Positions 1-9,631 of a stretch of 35,776 bases of DNA are shown piece by piece. Each line of letters starts with the position of its first letter. Positions within the stretch are counted from its first letter, which is position 1. The stretch lies in the IMG/VR virus record IMGVR_UViG_3300024518_001238, positions 1 to 35,776 of that record; one strand, given 5' to 3'. The translations under genes were made by a program, and so were the position numbers. The notes under the pieces are model-generated. The model worked only from the letters and a program-made list of their open reading frames with translations. It was not told the origin of the DNA and searched no databases. The DNA is from a virus.

Positions 1-2901
1 AGCCATCATCATCTTACTTAACCGGGTAATAGCTAACTCGCTCTTCATCCCTCCACGAAATACATCTGCCATTAATCCTAATGTAGCCATTCTGTATCGT
101 GGAGCATACATTACAAATCCAGTTAGAAATTTTCTGCGTGATGGACTTAATCCTAAATTAGCCATACTGACTGTTCCAGTCATCTTGGCAATATGTCCAG
201 AAAGAATTTCTTCTGCTTCTCTTTGCAACCTGGTATATTCAGGAGTTCCCTCAATGATACCTTTCTTTCTCGCCTGTTTAGTAACATATTTAGGAATCAT
301 TCCTTCCATTGATTCCCATAATCCAATTTTGCTAGATAATAAAAATGCCTCAAACTGACGTTGAATACCTTCTACTTTACCAAGAGCCTGTTTTGCAGTA
401 CCTCTTCTAACACGCTGAAATCCAGTTTCTGGTTCTAAAACTTCTGTACCGCGTGTTGTTCCCTTCATTCTACGCCTGGATGCGTATCTTCCTAACGTAC
501 CTGATTTTTGACCATATAAACCTTCAATTAGATCTGATGCTCCACCATGAAGCATATTATGAGAATTAAGTTTCTGAATCGTTTCAGTATGTTCACTTAC
601 TAATCTTTGTATAACAGTTTCATCTCGCATTGCAGCAAAAGCATTTTTAACTGATTTGCCCCACAATACTGGATCGCTTAATAATACTGGCAATCCATGA
701 ATCAATGGTGCACCAAAGTCAAATGCTGACTGCATAGTACGCATTGTAATAGATATAGAACTGGAACTATCTATAAATTTCTTTAATACATTATCAGATT
801 GAGGTTTTAACATATCCCGGATAACTTTTTTAGTTGCTGGATCAGTCTTGAATGTTTTAATTAAATCATCTGTATCAAGTCTAATTCCTTCTTTAATACG
901 TTTCATGGCTACTGGACTCCAAGCTCCAATAATAGGTGCAAGTTTAGCCTCAGCCATATGCTGCATCATTCCACGTAAGGTAATATTGATTGCCTGTATT
1001 GGATCAATAGGACGTTTACCAACATTCAAAGCATCTGTTGTATAGTCAAATAATCTGGAATTTTCATATCCCTTAGCTTGATTAAATATGGAAGCATCAC
1101 CAGTTTCCTTTAGATATCCCATATCATCATACATCTTCCATATATTAGGAAAGTAATTACCTTTTACTGGTTTTAATACATCATCTATATCAGTAATATC
1201 AGCACCTGGTATAGCTTTTAATGTATCCAGTAAGAGATTTCTATATCCTGCAAATACATTATTAATTTCATTCACAGTTCTTAACTGTCCAGGTGTTAAA
1301 TTATAAAGTTCAGGATTCTGCATTATTTCATTAAAATATACTGGACGAGGCTGCCTACGTCCCTCACGCTTTACTGCTACATTTATTGCTTCATCAATAG
1401 CATTTCTTATAATAGGCGAACCTACTGAAGAAGGATTTGATAATAATATATGAACTCTTTTCTGTAATTCTGCGTCCTGTAATAATTCTCTAACACGTAC
1501 ATTGGTTAATTTTTTTGTCTGAACTCCAAGATTACCCTGTTTTGCTAATTCACGAACTACTTGTCTACGTGATGTTTCCATGTAACTGCGTAATGCAGCC
1601 GGGGTAATACCAATACGTGCAGCAGCACTAAGAAATACATCTGAATCTACCATTCTGCCAAGATCAAAAGTAATTCCTGGTGTAGCTCCAGCAGGAAGTC
1701 CACCCGGTGGAATCTTAGAAGGAACATAATACTTGGCTTCTACTGCTTCCTTGAATAATTGAGGTAATTCCTGGGCTAATCGTGCTGATGATGGAGGAAT
1801 ATTCCCAATATCAGATTTAAGCATAATATCAACTGAAAAGTCTGGATTACGAGAGATAACTTCAAATCCCTCGTCAGCAAATTGTCCATCCATTAATGCT
1901 GCTAGACGTAATGAATCTACATTAGCTAATTCATTACCAATTTCCTCATATTGTTCTTTTCCTAGTTTTAATTTAGCAACATCTGATCCATCAAAGAAAG
2001 CATTAGGATTAAATAATCCAGCCAGTGCTTTAATACCAGTATATTTAGCAATATCACTATTTAATAATTTATTAGTTCTATGGTCTGGACTGTAAACACG
2101 ATCAATAATATCATCTAGTTCAGGTAATGGAGCAGGTTTATATCCCTGTTCTGCTGTTTTTAGACCCGGAGTAATAGCTGATTCAGCAGCATCTATTAAA
2201 GGTGTTAATGTAGTATCTGTTGCACCAATTCTTCTTAGTCCTTTCGCTCCTGCTTGGAAAGCAGTTTTTGGTGCTTTAAGAACAGGACCGCCAACTAGAT
2301 TCAGAGGATCATAAATTAATTCTGTAGCAAGTTGCATGGCAAACGGACGTTCTCGTTGAATGTCTGCTAATTGATCCCATGCTTCTCCTGGACTTATTTG
2401 ACCGTTAGTAACTTGATGGACAATATTACTAGTACGATCAAGTCTTTCCTGTTCCTCTGATCCACCACCCATAGGAGCAGTTGTATATAAACCTGGATTA
2501 AATCTCGTATGAGCAAAAGGACCAACAGGATTTAATGCACCAAGTGCAGCAACTGGTTTACCAACATTTTCATCATACCAATTTAATCCACCAACAATTC
2601 CTTTACCTACAGCAGCTAATGCACTGGGTAATTTTTTCCAGTCATATAAACCATAGTCAGATTGATCTGGTTCATCTTTCTTAGGCTGCATTGATGCAAG
2701 AATTTCATCTTTCATTGGACCAGTTTGCGGCCTTGAAGTCTGAAAGAACTGTTGTGCTGCTACTGCTCCTAAAGATGTAGACGCACCTCCAGCACCTCGT
2801 GATGAGCTTCTAGGTGATGGAAAGCTAGGATAGGATGGTTCATCCATCAATCCTAATTCTTCAGCAGTTGGTAATGATAATCGCGGTAATCTTGGTTCCA
2901 T
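1..2901 (-). CDS. Large putative internal virion protein, N-terminal 967 residues (partial)
   Basis: The minus strand is open for 967 codons from an ATG at 2901 and has no stop before the left edge, so the C-terminus is missing. The start overlaps the stop of the upstream gene as TAATG, which suggests translational coupling. The N-terminal 100 residues are Pro/Ser/Gly-rich; the rest is mixed helical sequence. Around residues 575-640 there is a block with GNYFPNIW followed by a Y-x-N-S-R-x-F-D-Y...G-K-R-P-I-D-P-I-Q-A-I pattern. This resembles large phage polyvalent or internal virion proteins, but I recognise no catalytic motif. Position after the portal and the 842-aa gene, plus size, suggest a protein packaged in the head or ejected with DNA. 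That function is inference. The DNA looks clearly more AT-rich than the portal and terminase genes. Confidence 0.8.
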   Translation of the reverse strand, partial: MEPRLPRLSLPTAEELGLMDEPSYPSFPSPRSSSRGAGGASTSLGAVAAQQFFQTSRPQTGPMKDEILASMQPKKDEPDQSDYGLYDWKKLPSALAAVGKGIVGGLNWYDENVGKPVAALGALNPVGPFAHTRFNPGLYTTAPMGGGSEEQERLDRTSNIVHQVTNGQISPGEAWDQLADIQRERPFAMQLATELIYDPLNLVGGPVLKAPKTAFQAGAKGLRRIGATDTTLTPLIDAAESAITPGLKTAEQGYKPAPLPELDDIIDRVYSPDHRTNKLLNSDIAKYTGIKALAGLFNPNAFFDGSDVAKLKLGKEQYEEIGNELANVDSLRLAALMDGQFADEGFEVISRNPDFSVDIMLKSDIGNIPPSSARLAQELPQLFKEAVEAKYYVPSKIPPGGLPAGATPGITFDLGRMVDSDVFLSAAARIGITPAALRSYMETSRRQVVRELAKQGNLGVQTKKLTNVRVRELLQDAELQKRVHILLSNPSSVGSPIIRNAIDEAINVAVKREGRRQPRPVYFNEIMQNPELYNLTPGQLRTVNEINNVFAGYRNLLLDTLKAIPGADITDIDDVLKPVKGNYFPNIWKMYDDMGYLKETGDASIFNQAKGYENSRLFDYTTDALNVGKRPIDPIQAINITLRGMMQHMAEAKLAPIIGAWSPVAMKRIKEGIRLDTDDLIKTFKTDPATKKVIRDMLKPQSDNVLKKFIDSSSSISITMRTMQSAFDFGAPLIHGLPVLLSDPVLWGKSVKNAFAAMRDETVIQRLVSEHTETIQKLNSHNMLHGGASDLIEGLYGQKSGTLGRYASRRRMKGTTRGTEVLEPETGFQRVRRGTAKQALGKVEGIQRQFEAFLLSSKIGLWESMEGMIPKYVTKQARKKGIIEGTPEYTRLQREAEEILSGHIAKMTGTVSMANLGLSPSRRKFLTGFVMYAPRYRMATLGLMADVFRGGMKSELAITRLSKMMMA

Positions 2902-5429
2902 TATCTTATCATTCCTCCAGAAGTACGCTGGTCAAAAAGAGGTTTCTGCTTAACTATGCGTCTATGATCTATACCTGAAGTACTAGGAGTAATATCTGCT
3001 GCTTTTCTACGGATATCTTGAGGAGATGTTCCTGTTGTTGCTCCAATGGATTCAAGTAGACTCATATCCATTGTAGATAAATTACTTAAATCTCCAAGAG
3101 TTGGCGGTCCTTCAGGAAAGAATCTACTGAATGGAGATTGTTGTCCATATTGCGCTCCTGAAGGAACCTTAAATCCCATATTCAGTAAACCTTGAGGAAT
3201 TGTACCAGCCTGTTGTTGAGCCTGTTGTCTCTGTTGCCCCTGTTGTTCTCCTTGTTGTTGCGCCGCTGCTAAATCAGCATACGCATTTTCTCCTCTGTAT
3301 ACAGAAGTAGGAGTATGTGGAGCTACAGCACTACCTGTTGCTACTGTAGGTTGCTTTGATTGTTCATATGCAATATTCGGTGGAACGCCCTGTTGAACAA
3401 GCCTATCAAATTCTGCTCGTTGTGTAGCACCACCTGTTTGAGTTGGAGCAGTCTGTGCCTGACCTGGAATCATACCACCAGCAAATACATTAGGTGCTCC
3501 TGTAGGAGCAGTTGGGCCACGACCCAGAAGATTTAATGCAGCAACATTAAATGGATTAGCTACATCTGTCTGGTATCTTTGTAATTGCAGAGCCTGGTTT
3601 GCTTGATTAGCACTCTGTTCTGCCTTTTTATAATCAAACCAAAGTCTTTCATCTACCTGTCTGCCTGATTGTTGAGCATTAACAAGATCAAACTCTAATC
3701 TGCGCTTTTTTATTTCAAAGTCTCTATCAGCATTAATCTTATCCTGCTCTGATTTTGCCTCTAATAAATCACGATTTAACTGATTAGTTATTAGTTGATC
3801 TGCGCTGATATCTCTTTTATCTAATGCAGCTTTATTGGCATCAAATGTTTTCTGTAATGTTTGTAAAGACTGAATCTGTTGTTGAACAGTAAATACAGTA
3901 CCTGGTTGACCTAGTATGCTAGATGCAATAGGAATATCCTGTAATTCGGTAAGATTAATACCCGACATATTACCAGATTGCCATATCTCATTAGCTAACT
4001 TTTTATAAATACTCTGTTCAGATTCTCCAGTAGGGGGAGTAGGGGGAGTAGGAATAACATCAGGAAGCTGTTCCTGTAAACCACCTTCGCCTCTAGCTTC
4101 TCTTGCCTGGCGTTCTTCTTCTGCTCGTCTTTCAGAGTCAGGCATTGGCTTTTCCTCTACTGGGAATACTCCCAATACAGGGTCTACCTCTCTACGCCCA
4201 CGATAATAAGAATCAATAGTGCTAGGATCGTTTATCATCTCTGTAAATTCACGAATTAACTTATTATATAAACCTCTTCGCGCTACTAAAGATGTTAAAT
4301 TAGAATCTAAATTATTAGGTAATAGATCAGGTCTAACATCAAGATTTAACCGATCTGTTAATTCTTCAAATGTTGAAATAGGAACTTCTGCTCTTTCAGA
4401 AAGTCTCCTGTTAATATAATCAAGGATTTTTCGTTGTTCTGGACTATATCTATCTCGTGGGTCTGCACCTGTTCCAGGTACATACTGTGGCGCACCTCCA
4501 GTTTGTTCTAGTATTCCAGCTAAAGGATCATATTCTTCTGGTCCCCCAGATGGTCCACCAGCTACTCCACCCTGTCCGTTAATCCCTACATCAAGCCCCA
4601 TTACATCAACACCAGGCTGATTACCACCACCAAAACTTGTACCTGTAGATGGTTGTGTACCACCTATACCATACTGACTTGTAACTTCTGCTGGAGATAG
4701 ATTCAGAAAGTTTAATGGATTACGAAAAGAAGGAGCATCCTGGATTTGCTGTAATGAACCAGGGTCTTGAGCCATTCTTTCCCTGACATTTCGCATCGCT
4801 TCAGCATCAGGATCAATTCCTAAAGCTCTATCTTCGCGAGTAAGAGAAGGTAGGATATTTGGAGTAGGAGATGCTTCTCGTTCCCGTGTTGCAACAATTT
4901 GCCTACCACGTTCTTCTGCCTCTGCAACAGCCTGTGGATTAATATTACGCCCTACTGTATCTGGAATAGCGTACATCATATTACTGGCTGTTTCATCCCA
5001 TGCCTGTAATAATTGAGTCCTTCCAGAACTAAATGCTTCAGAAGCAGCTTGCATATCTGTAATCTGATCCCTGACGCTATCTTTGTCCTGTTCCCAGTCA
5101 TCAAGTCTCTGCCTGTAATAAGCAGGCCACCAAGACTTCGCCTTATCTTTAGCAGTAGCCTTACTTTCTGGAGGTTTATTTTCAAGCCTTCTAAGATCAG
5201 TCTGTGCATCAGAAATACGTTGATTATATCTGGATTCTTTTCTTGATAACTCAGAAGCAAATTCATTTCTAATTGTTTTACGTCTTTTATCAGCATTAAT
5301 AAGTTCTTGGTTTATATTTGCTGTTTCACTACGATCTAATCCAGACATAATTGCTGAATTAGCATTAGATAAAATGCTACCCCATAAACGTCTTATTTCC
5401 TGTTCTGCCTGAGTAAGAAATTGTGCCAT
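2901..5429 (-). CDS. 842-aa putative structural or internal virion protein, low complexity
   Basis: ATG at 5429 has GGAGG six to seven bases upstream and overlaps the previous stop as TAATG. Residues about 35-120 are charged and look coiled-coil forming. Residues about 245-310 are Gly/Pro/Ser-rich. A Pro-Thr run near residue 470 comes from a short GTAGGGGGA tandem repeat at about 4028-4050. Residues about 550-620 are again charged and helical, and the C-terminal third is Gln/Gly/Ala-rich, with a CAA/CAG-type tract at about 3210-3265. No enzyme motif is visible. The place between the portal and the 967+ aa protein argues for a virion-associated or scaffold-like role. Disordered segments alternating with coiled coils fit an internal head protein, but this is inference. 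The family is not recognised. Confidence 0.75.
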   Translation of the reverse strand: MAQFLTQAEQEIRRLWGSILSNANSAIMSGLDRSETANINQELINADKRRKTIRNEFASELSRKESRYNQRISDAQTDLRRLENKPPESKATAKDKAKSWWPAYYRQRLDDWEQDKDSVRDQITDMQAASEAFSSGRTQLLQAWDETASNMMYAIPDTVGRNINPQAVAEAEERGRQIVATREREASPTPNILPSLTREDRALGIDPDAEAMRNVRERMAQDPGSLQQIQDAPSFRNPLNFLNLSPAEVTSQYGIGGTQPSTGTSFGGGNQPGVDVMGLDVGINGQGGVAGGPSGGPEEYDPLAGILEQTGGAPQYVPGTGADPRDRYSPEQRKILDYINRRLSERAEVPISTFEELTDRLNLDVRPDLLPNNLDSNLTSLVARRGLYNKLIREFTEMINDPSTIDSYYRGRREVDPVLGVFPVEEKPMPDSERRAEEERQAREARGEGGLQEQLPDVIPTPPTPPTGESEQSIYKKLANEIWQSGNMSGINLTELQDIPIASSILGQPGTVFTVQQQIQSLQTLQKTFDANKAALDKRDISADQLITNQLNRDLLEAKSEQDKINADRDFEIKKRRLEFDLVNAQQSGRQVDERLWFDYKKAEQSANQANQALQLQRYQTDVANPFNVAALNLLGRGPTAPTGAPNVFAGGMIPGQAQTAPTQTGGATQRAEFDRLVQQGVPPNIAYEQSKQPTVATGSAVAPHTPTSVYRGENAYADLAAAQQQGEQQGQQRQQAQQQAGTIPQGLLNMGFKVPSGAQYGQQSPFSRFFPEGPPTLGDLSNLSTMDMSLLESIGATTGTSPQDIRRKAADITPSTSGIDHRRIVKQKPLFDQRTSGGMIR

Positions 5430-5776
5430 TATATTCCTCCACCAAACATACTCATTATGTCACCCATTCCCTCTGGGGGAGAACCAGGTTGTGTTGGTAG
5501 TTCTCCTGGAGGTGCTGGACTTGGCATTGGACTTGGAGCAGGTCTTTCAGGCGCACTCACCTGGGATTCTCGTATAGCCTGTCCATGTATTTGTGACTGT
5601 TGTAATACTGTATCCAATACAGAATCAAGAGACTGTCCTTCAATCATATCAACTCTTTCTGTTTTTTGAGGGCCAAGAATAGCATTGAAGATAATATCCT
5701 GTGTGCCAGCAACCATCTGCATAGCTATATCTATAGGACTCTGTACCTGGTTTGTATCATTTTCTAATTTTACCAT
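5429..5776 (-). CDS. 115-aa Pro/Met-rich protein downstream of portal
   Basis: ATG at 5776 directly follows the portal stop (TAAATG), with AGGGGGA as the ribosome binding site. The first 75 residues are predicted helical; residues about 76-108 are a run rich in Pro, Ser, Gly and Met; the protein ends in a Met/Gly-rich tail. The portal C-terminus has a similar Gln/Pro/Gly-rich composition. Position next to the portal fits a small head-assembly or scaffold-like protein, but no family is recognised. Coding status is well supported by the seamless junctions on both sides. Confidence 0.65.
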   Translation of the reverse strand: MVKLENDTNQVQSPIDIAMQMVAGTQDIIFNAILGPQKTERVDMIEGQSLDSVLDTVLQQSQIHGQAIRESQVSAPERPAPSPMPSPAPPGELPTQPGSPPEGMGDIMSMFGGGI

Positions 5777-7648
5777 TTATCCCCCTATTCTCTGTCCAGA
5801 GGGCATATTTACGGGTCCACCATTCGGACTACCTAGCGCATTGCCCAGACTATCTATTCCACCCGGACCCTGTGGATAAACACTCGGCTGTCCCTGTTGT
5901 GATGCTACCCGTCCCTGCTGAATCATTCCTTCACCCGGACGAGGCAGTTGTGGGCCTCCAAGATTCATGGAGCCTACATTACCACCGCCACCCATCTGGG
6001 GAGAGACTGACTGTTCCATCTGTTGTCCCAATCCCATCTTTTCCAGAAGTTGCTGCATCTGGGCCTGTAGCATCTGCTCATTGTTAAGTAGCTGCTCTGC
6101 CCTGATCTGCATGGATTCTTCCAGCGGATTGGTAATACCAGCACGGCGTTGTGCTTCATACATGGATATGATCCCTGCTGACTGCAACCGCATGGCAAGC
6201 AGGGCTTCACGTTCCCTTTCTTCTGGTGCTTCTGCCTTGACCTTTACTATATTCTCGTACATTCCCCTGATATCATCAGGTTCAATGCTCTGGTCAAAAC
6301 TATTAATATCACTACGGGCATGAACCGTAATCCTGCCCTTGATCTTGTTCTCTACCAGCTTGGCAAACTTGGAATTGCTTTCTTCAATAGACCTCTGCAT
6401 TCCGTCTGCTACTGCCTGGAACACCAATCTTCCCATACCAGCCAGCACGGATATACCGAATCCTGCCGATACACCCCTTGGTCGCATACCGCGTACCACG
6501 TTGGGGAAGGTAGCAGCCTCGATATAGTTCTGTACCGTGGCTAATTGCTGGTACAGGTCTGGTGGAACCTGTCCCATAGGAGATAGACCTACGCTTACGC
6601 CCGGAGGCAGGTAGTTCTTTGCTCCGAACATCTCGTAGTTCTGCATTGCTTCTTCTGACAATGATCTCGGACCCTGGAAATCTATGGTTCTCCATGCTAC
6701 TGTACGGATAATTGCCTGTATCTGTGTTACCAGCCGGGCTTCCTCGTCCAGTAGGCTCTTAACATTCTCAAGAATACCTGAGTATCTTTCATGGGGTGGC
6801 CCATCATCATAGGTATATGACCTGTTAGGCACGTTCTTGGTATAGGGTAAGAACCCATATCCGTGCTTGTATGGACCCCAGATGAACTGGTTGTCCACCA
6901 GGTAGGCGCACCACTCTTCATCCCAGTATTCCATCCATGTGGCGCAGCCACTCAGTTCCATATCTACTGTAGGAACCCATTCCGGGTATCTTTTCTTGAT
7001 ATCAGTGACAGGACGCTCGTAAAACTCTATTGCCCACTTCATCCGGGTCTTGGAATCGTCCCATACAAGGTTTATAGGGCGTACTACTGACTCATCAATG
7101 GGCCATGTAATGCATCGCATATCCATGAAATCTTCCAGTGCGGTCTTGTATGCACTGAGATCATCACCGAAATCATCAAAATGGGGAGCATTGGGCCACT
7201 TGTCCGTATCGAACATGGTCTTTCTGAAGGAGATTCCATACAAAAAGCTCTGGGCTACGGACGTTCTAAGCACTGGAGTCTTGAAGGACTGCCATGCGCC
7301 CTGGTAAAACTTCTTCAGTCTTTCGGCACGGGCCTTTGCCCTTGGGGATGAAGGAACATCTATCGCCAGATTGTTGACATCAACATGGTCTGTGGCGATA
7401 TTTACTATTGCGTTTGCTGTTCCCGGCCATACCGGGTCTATTCCTTCTGGTGCAGGGACTCGCCTGTTACCCCTGTAGTATTCCTCAGCAGTCCTGCATT
7501 GTGCATGAAATGAGTTGAAATACTGCCGGCTTTCCTTGAATAAGGTAAGTATCTCATCCAGTGAAGGGGGTTTATCCCTTTCCTGTTCTGTTTCCCAGTA
7601 TCCTGGGACTGCTATACCATCCTGTCTGTCCTGTGAGGAGATTACCAC
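5777..7648 (-). CDS. Portal protein
   Basis: This is a 623-residue head-to-tail portal candidate. The dodecameric portal forms the DNA entry and exit vertex and docks terminase. The assignment rests on size, on position just after terL, and on a portal-like layout: a mixed N-terminal wing and clip region with many aromatic residues (about 30-330), a helical stem and crown region, and a Gln/Pro/Gly-rich C-terminal tail of about 90 residues. I place the start at GTG 7648 because AGGAG sits seven bases upstream. The frame also opens at TTG 7672, which would add eight residues but has only a weak site. The gene overlaps the end of the 78-aa gene only if the TTG is used. Confidence is high for a portal-type structural protein, moderate for the exact start. 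Confidence 0.82.
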   Translation of the reverse strand: MVISSQDRQDGIAVPGYWETEQERDKPPSLDEILTLFKESRQYFNSFHAQCRTAEEYYRGNRRVPAPEGIDPVWPGTANAIVNIATDHVDVNNLAIDVPSSPRAKARAERLKKFYQGAWQSFKTPVLRTSVAQSFLYGISFRKTMFDTDKWPNAPHFDDFGDDLSAYKTALEDFMDMRCITWPIDESVVRPINLVWDDSKTRMKWAIEFYERPVTDIKKRYPEWVPTVDMELSGCATWMEYWDEEWCAYLVDNQFIWGPYKHGYGFLPYTKNVPNRSYTYDDGPPHERYSGILENVKSLLDEEARLVTQIQAIIRTVAWRTIDFQGPRSLSEEAMQNYEMFGAKNYLPPGVSVGLSPMGQVPPDLYQQLATVQNYIEAATFPNVVRGMRPRGVSAGFGISVLAGMGRLVFQAVADGMQRSIEESNSKFAKLVENKIKGRITVHARSDINSFDQSIEPDDIRGMYENIVKVKAEAPEEREREALLAMRLQSAGIISMYEAQRRAGITNPLEESMQIRAEQLLNNEQMLQAQMQQLLEKMGLGQQMEQSVSPQMGGGGNVGSMNLGGPQLPRPGEGMIQQGRVASQQGQPSVYPQGPGGIDSLGNALGSPNGGPVNMPSGQRIGG

Positions 7649-7658
7649 TTCTCTTCTC

Positions 7659-7895
7659 CTATTCCAGTTCAAATTCCCTGGGATAGTTAGTCACCAGCCA
7701 TGTTACCGCACCATTATATAGGGCTAATGGACTAACATATAGTGTTGATATTCCCTGTCCATCAAAGGCAAAATACGAATATGCTCCTATCTGGCTATTG
7801 GTACATCCTCTTGACCTGGCTGCTTCCATCACCCAGTAATGCTTTGGATCATCTCCAAGTTTACATAGATCATTCGTATACGTAATAGTAAACAT
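7659..7895 (-). CDS. 78-aa hypothetical protein between terL and portal
   Basis: ATG at 7895 lies six bases after the terL stop codon and the TAG stop is at 7659-7661, close to the portal start. Only a weak TAGGT site precedes it, so translation may depend on coupling to terL. The product is aromatic-rich (many Tyr, Phe, Trp) and has two cysteines. It looks like a small soluble beta-rich protein, perhaps a packaging or head-assembly accessory. No family is recognised. Confidence 0.6.
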   Translation of the reverse strand: MFTITYTNDLCKLGDDPKHYWVMEAARSRGCTNSQIGAYSYFAFDGQGISTLYVSPLALYNGAVTWLVTNYPREFELE

Positions 7896-7901
7896 TATAA
7901 C

Positions 7902-9350
7902 CTACAATAACTGCAATTGATCCTGTCTGTCACGGATTTTATCAAGGATTCGTTCCCTTGCATACCTTTGTGCTGATTTCTGTGCGCCACTGGGTATCTG
8001 GTTGTTGTTCGCCTCGTTCTGGGTAGGCGCGTATCTACCACCCATTCTGCGTGAGCGCATACCAGTATCCGTAGTGGGTGCTGGAGCGCAGCAGTTCAGG
8101 GCCAGTGCAAGGGCGAACACCTCGTCATCGTGTTCTCCGGGTGGAGCTTCGGCCTTTGGCCTACCGCTTGGCAGCTTTCGCACCTGAAATGCCCTGAGTT
8201 CACGGAGCAATGCGTCTATCTGGGGGAACCGTATACTTTCCCTCTCCATTGCTACCGATAAATCCTGTAGTATGCTTTCCCTTGAAGCCTGTGTGAATAT
8301 GAAGGGTTCGGCTGGTACTCCAGCTTCCAGCATTTCGGACATGAACATATCACCACCCATGCCAGTAGCGTCAACCATTACCCTGCTCAAACCCCATTCA
8401 TTGGCAATCCGTACTATGGAATCCCTTTGCAGCACCCAGTTCTCCGAGTCATCCCACCTATGGTGAAAGACTACCCGGCGTTCCCGTGCGTCCATTACAG
8501 TCAGTACAGATGCGTCAACCTTGCGCCCAAGATCCAGTCCCCCGACATACTCTGCTCCGGGGAGAGCCTCTGGCAGCAGATCACCAGCAATACATCTGGA
8601 TACGTTATTGAAATAGCCAGCGTCCTCATTAAAGTTCGCCAGGTACATACGCTCCCATACCCTGATGGGGAGTAAGTCCTTATCTCCTTCTACTTCAGCT
8701 ACGTCCTCGGGACTGAGGGTAGGATTGTCATATACCGTTGCATGGAAGTAGGCGTGGTTCTCCCTGCCACCTGAAGCAGCAGCGCAGCCCCTTCGGAACC
8801 AGTGGTCGGAATAGAGGGAGGGAATCCCCTCAAATACGGCTCTACTCATCCGTCCGGGGCTACGCAGTGTGGGGAGAAGTTTTTCAAATGCCTTGTTAGC
8901 GATATCCTGGGACTCAGTGACCCACAGGAAATCCAGACCAGCAGTCTGCAAGGCTTCCGGGTTATGACAGGACTTCACTTCCAGTAGACCCCATGGTCTT
9001 ACCTGTGATCCCCTTAGATATATAGTACGGTCATCCTGGTTAGTCCTGTATATGAATGCCGGGGGAATCAGGGACATGAGTTCGTTCCATACCTGGTTGG
9101 ACTGGGGAAAGCTGGGTACAGCAATCCATGCATGGAAAGGTGGAACCATAGAGTTGTCCACTGGTAATACCATCGCGTCCTGGTAGGCTTTAAGAAATTC
9201 TCCAAAGGCAGACCGGGACTTACCGAAACGCCGGGCCATCTCCAGCCACTTGTTCTGGGAGACAGACTGGTGTATTGGCCTCTGTCCAGCGTGCGGACTA
9301 TAGTAATCAGAAAGATTTACATTCGTTTCAACTAACTGCTCAGTAGTCAT
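7902..9350 (-). CDS. terL: Terminase large subunit (packaging ATPase-nuclease)
   Basis: This 482-residue protein powers DNA packaging through the portal and cuts the concatemer. The ATPase half has an arginine-type Walker A, R40-R-F-G-K-S-R46, and a Walker B strand ending in the catalytic acid, L-D-F-L-W-V-T-E146. The nuclease half has an RNase H-like fold with acidic residues D273 (G-L-D-L-G), D327 (V-M-V-D-A-T-G) and D408/D409 (H-D-D-E). All of these are in the expected order and spacing. The last 60 residues are polar and probably disordered, as in many TerL proteins. The start ATG at 9350 follows the 92-aa gene closely. Assignment as TerL is secure; whether packaging is headful or cohesive-end cannot be told from this sequence. 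Confidence 0.95.
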   Translation of the reverse strand: MTTEQLVETNVNLSDYYSPHAGQRPIHQSVSQNKWLEMARRFGKSRSAFGEFLKAYQDAMVLPVDNSMVPPFHAWIAVPSFPQSNQVWNELMSLIPPAFIYRTNQDDRTIYLRGSQVRPWGLLEVKSCHNPEALQTAGLDFLWVTESQDIANKAFEKLLPTLRSPGRMSRAVFEGIPSLYSDHWFRRGCAAASGGRENHAYFHATVYDNPTLSPEDVAEVEGDKDLLPIRVWERMYLANFNEDAGYFNNVSRCIAGDLLPEALPGAEYVGGLDLGRKVDASVLTVMDARERRVVFHHRWDDSENWVLQRDSIVRIANEWGLSRVMVDATGMGGDMFMSEMLEAGVPAEPFIFTQASRESILQDLSVAMERESIRFPQIDALLRELRAFQVRKLPSGRPKAEAPPGEHDDEVFALALALNCCAPAPTTDTGMRSRRMGGRYAPTQNEANNNQIPSGAQKSAQRYARERILDKIRDRQDQLQLL

Positions 9351-9352
9351 AG

Positions 9353-9631
9353 TTATTTATTCCATCTGGATTCTACAGTATTATCATATCTTCCATAATT
9401 TCTACCGACTCTGTTCTTCCTTCCACCTTTTCGGAATTTGTCAAAAAGAAAACATGATCCTTCCTGGGGTTTCTTTGATGGGTCTATTTGCTCTTCGGCC
9501 CATATTTTAATATCTGCTCTATTTGTTCCATACCCTGTTATTCCTGTAACCACCCAATCCTCAATTATGTGGTAGAAATGATCCAAGTCCTGCTGACTGT
9601 CAAAATCAACTGTATGCCTGTATATTGTCAT
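9353..9631 (-). CDS. 92-aa hypothetical protein between terS and terL
   Basis: The start ATG at 9631 overlaps the terS stop as TAATG and the stop lies two bases before the terL start, so all three are probably co-translated. The N-terminal half is acidic and aromatic (D-F-D, D-H-F-Y, E-D-W motifs); the C-terminal third is basic (K-F-R-K-G-G-R-K-N-R), as in small nucleic-acid-binding proteins. A packaging accessory role is suggested only by position. No family is recognised. Confidence 0.62.
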   Translation of the reverse strand: MTIYRHTVDFDSQQDLDHFYHIIEDWVVTGITGYGTNRADIKIWAEEQIDPSKKPQEGSCFLFDKFRKGGRKNRVGRNYGRYDNTVESRWNK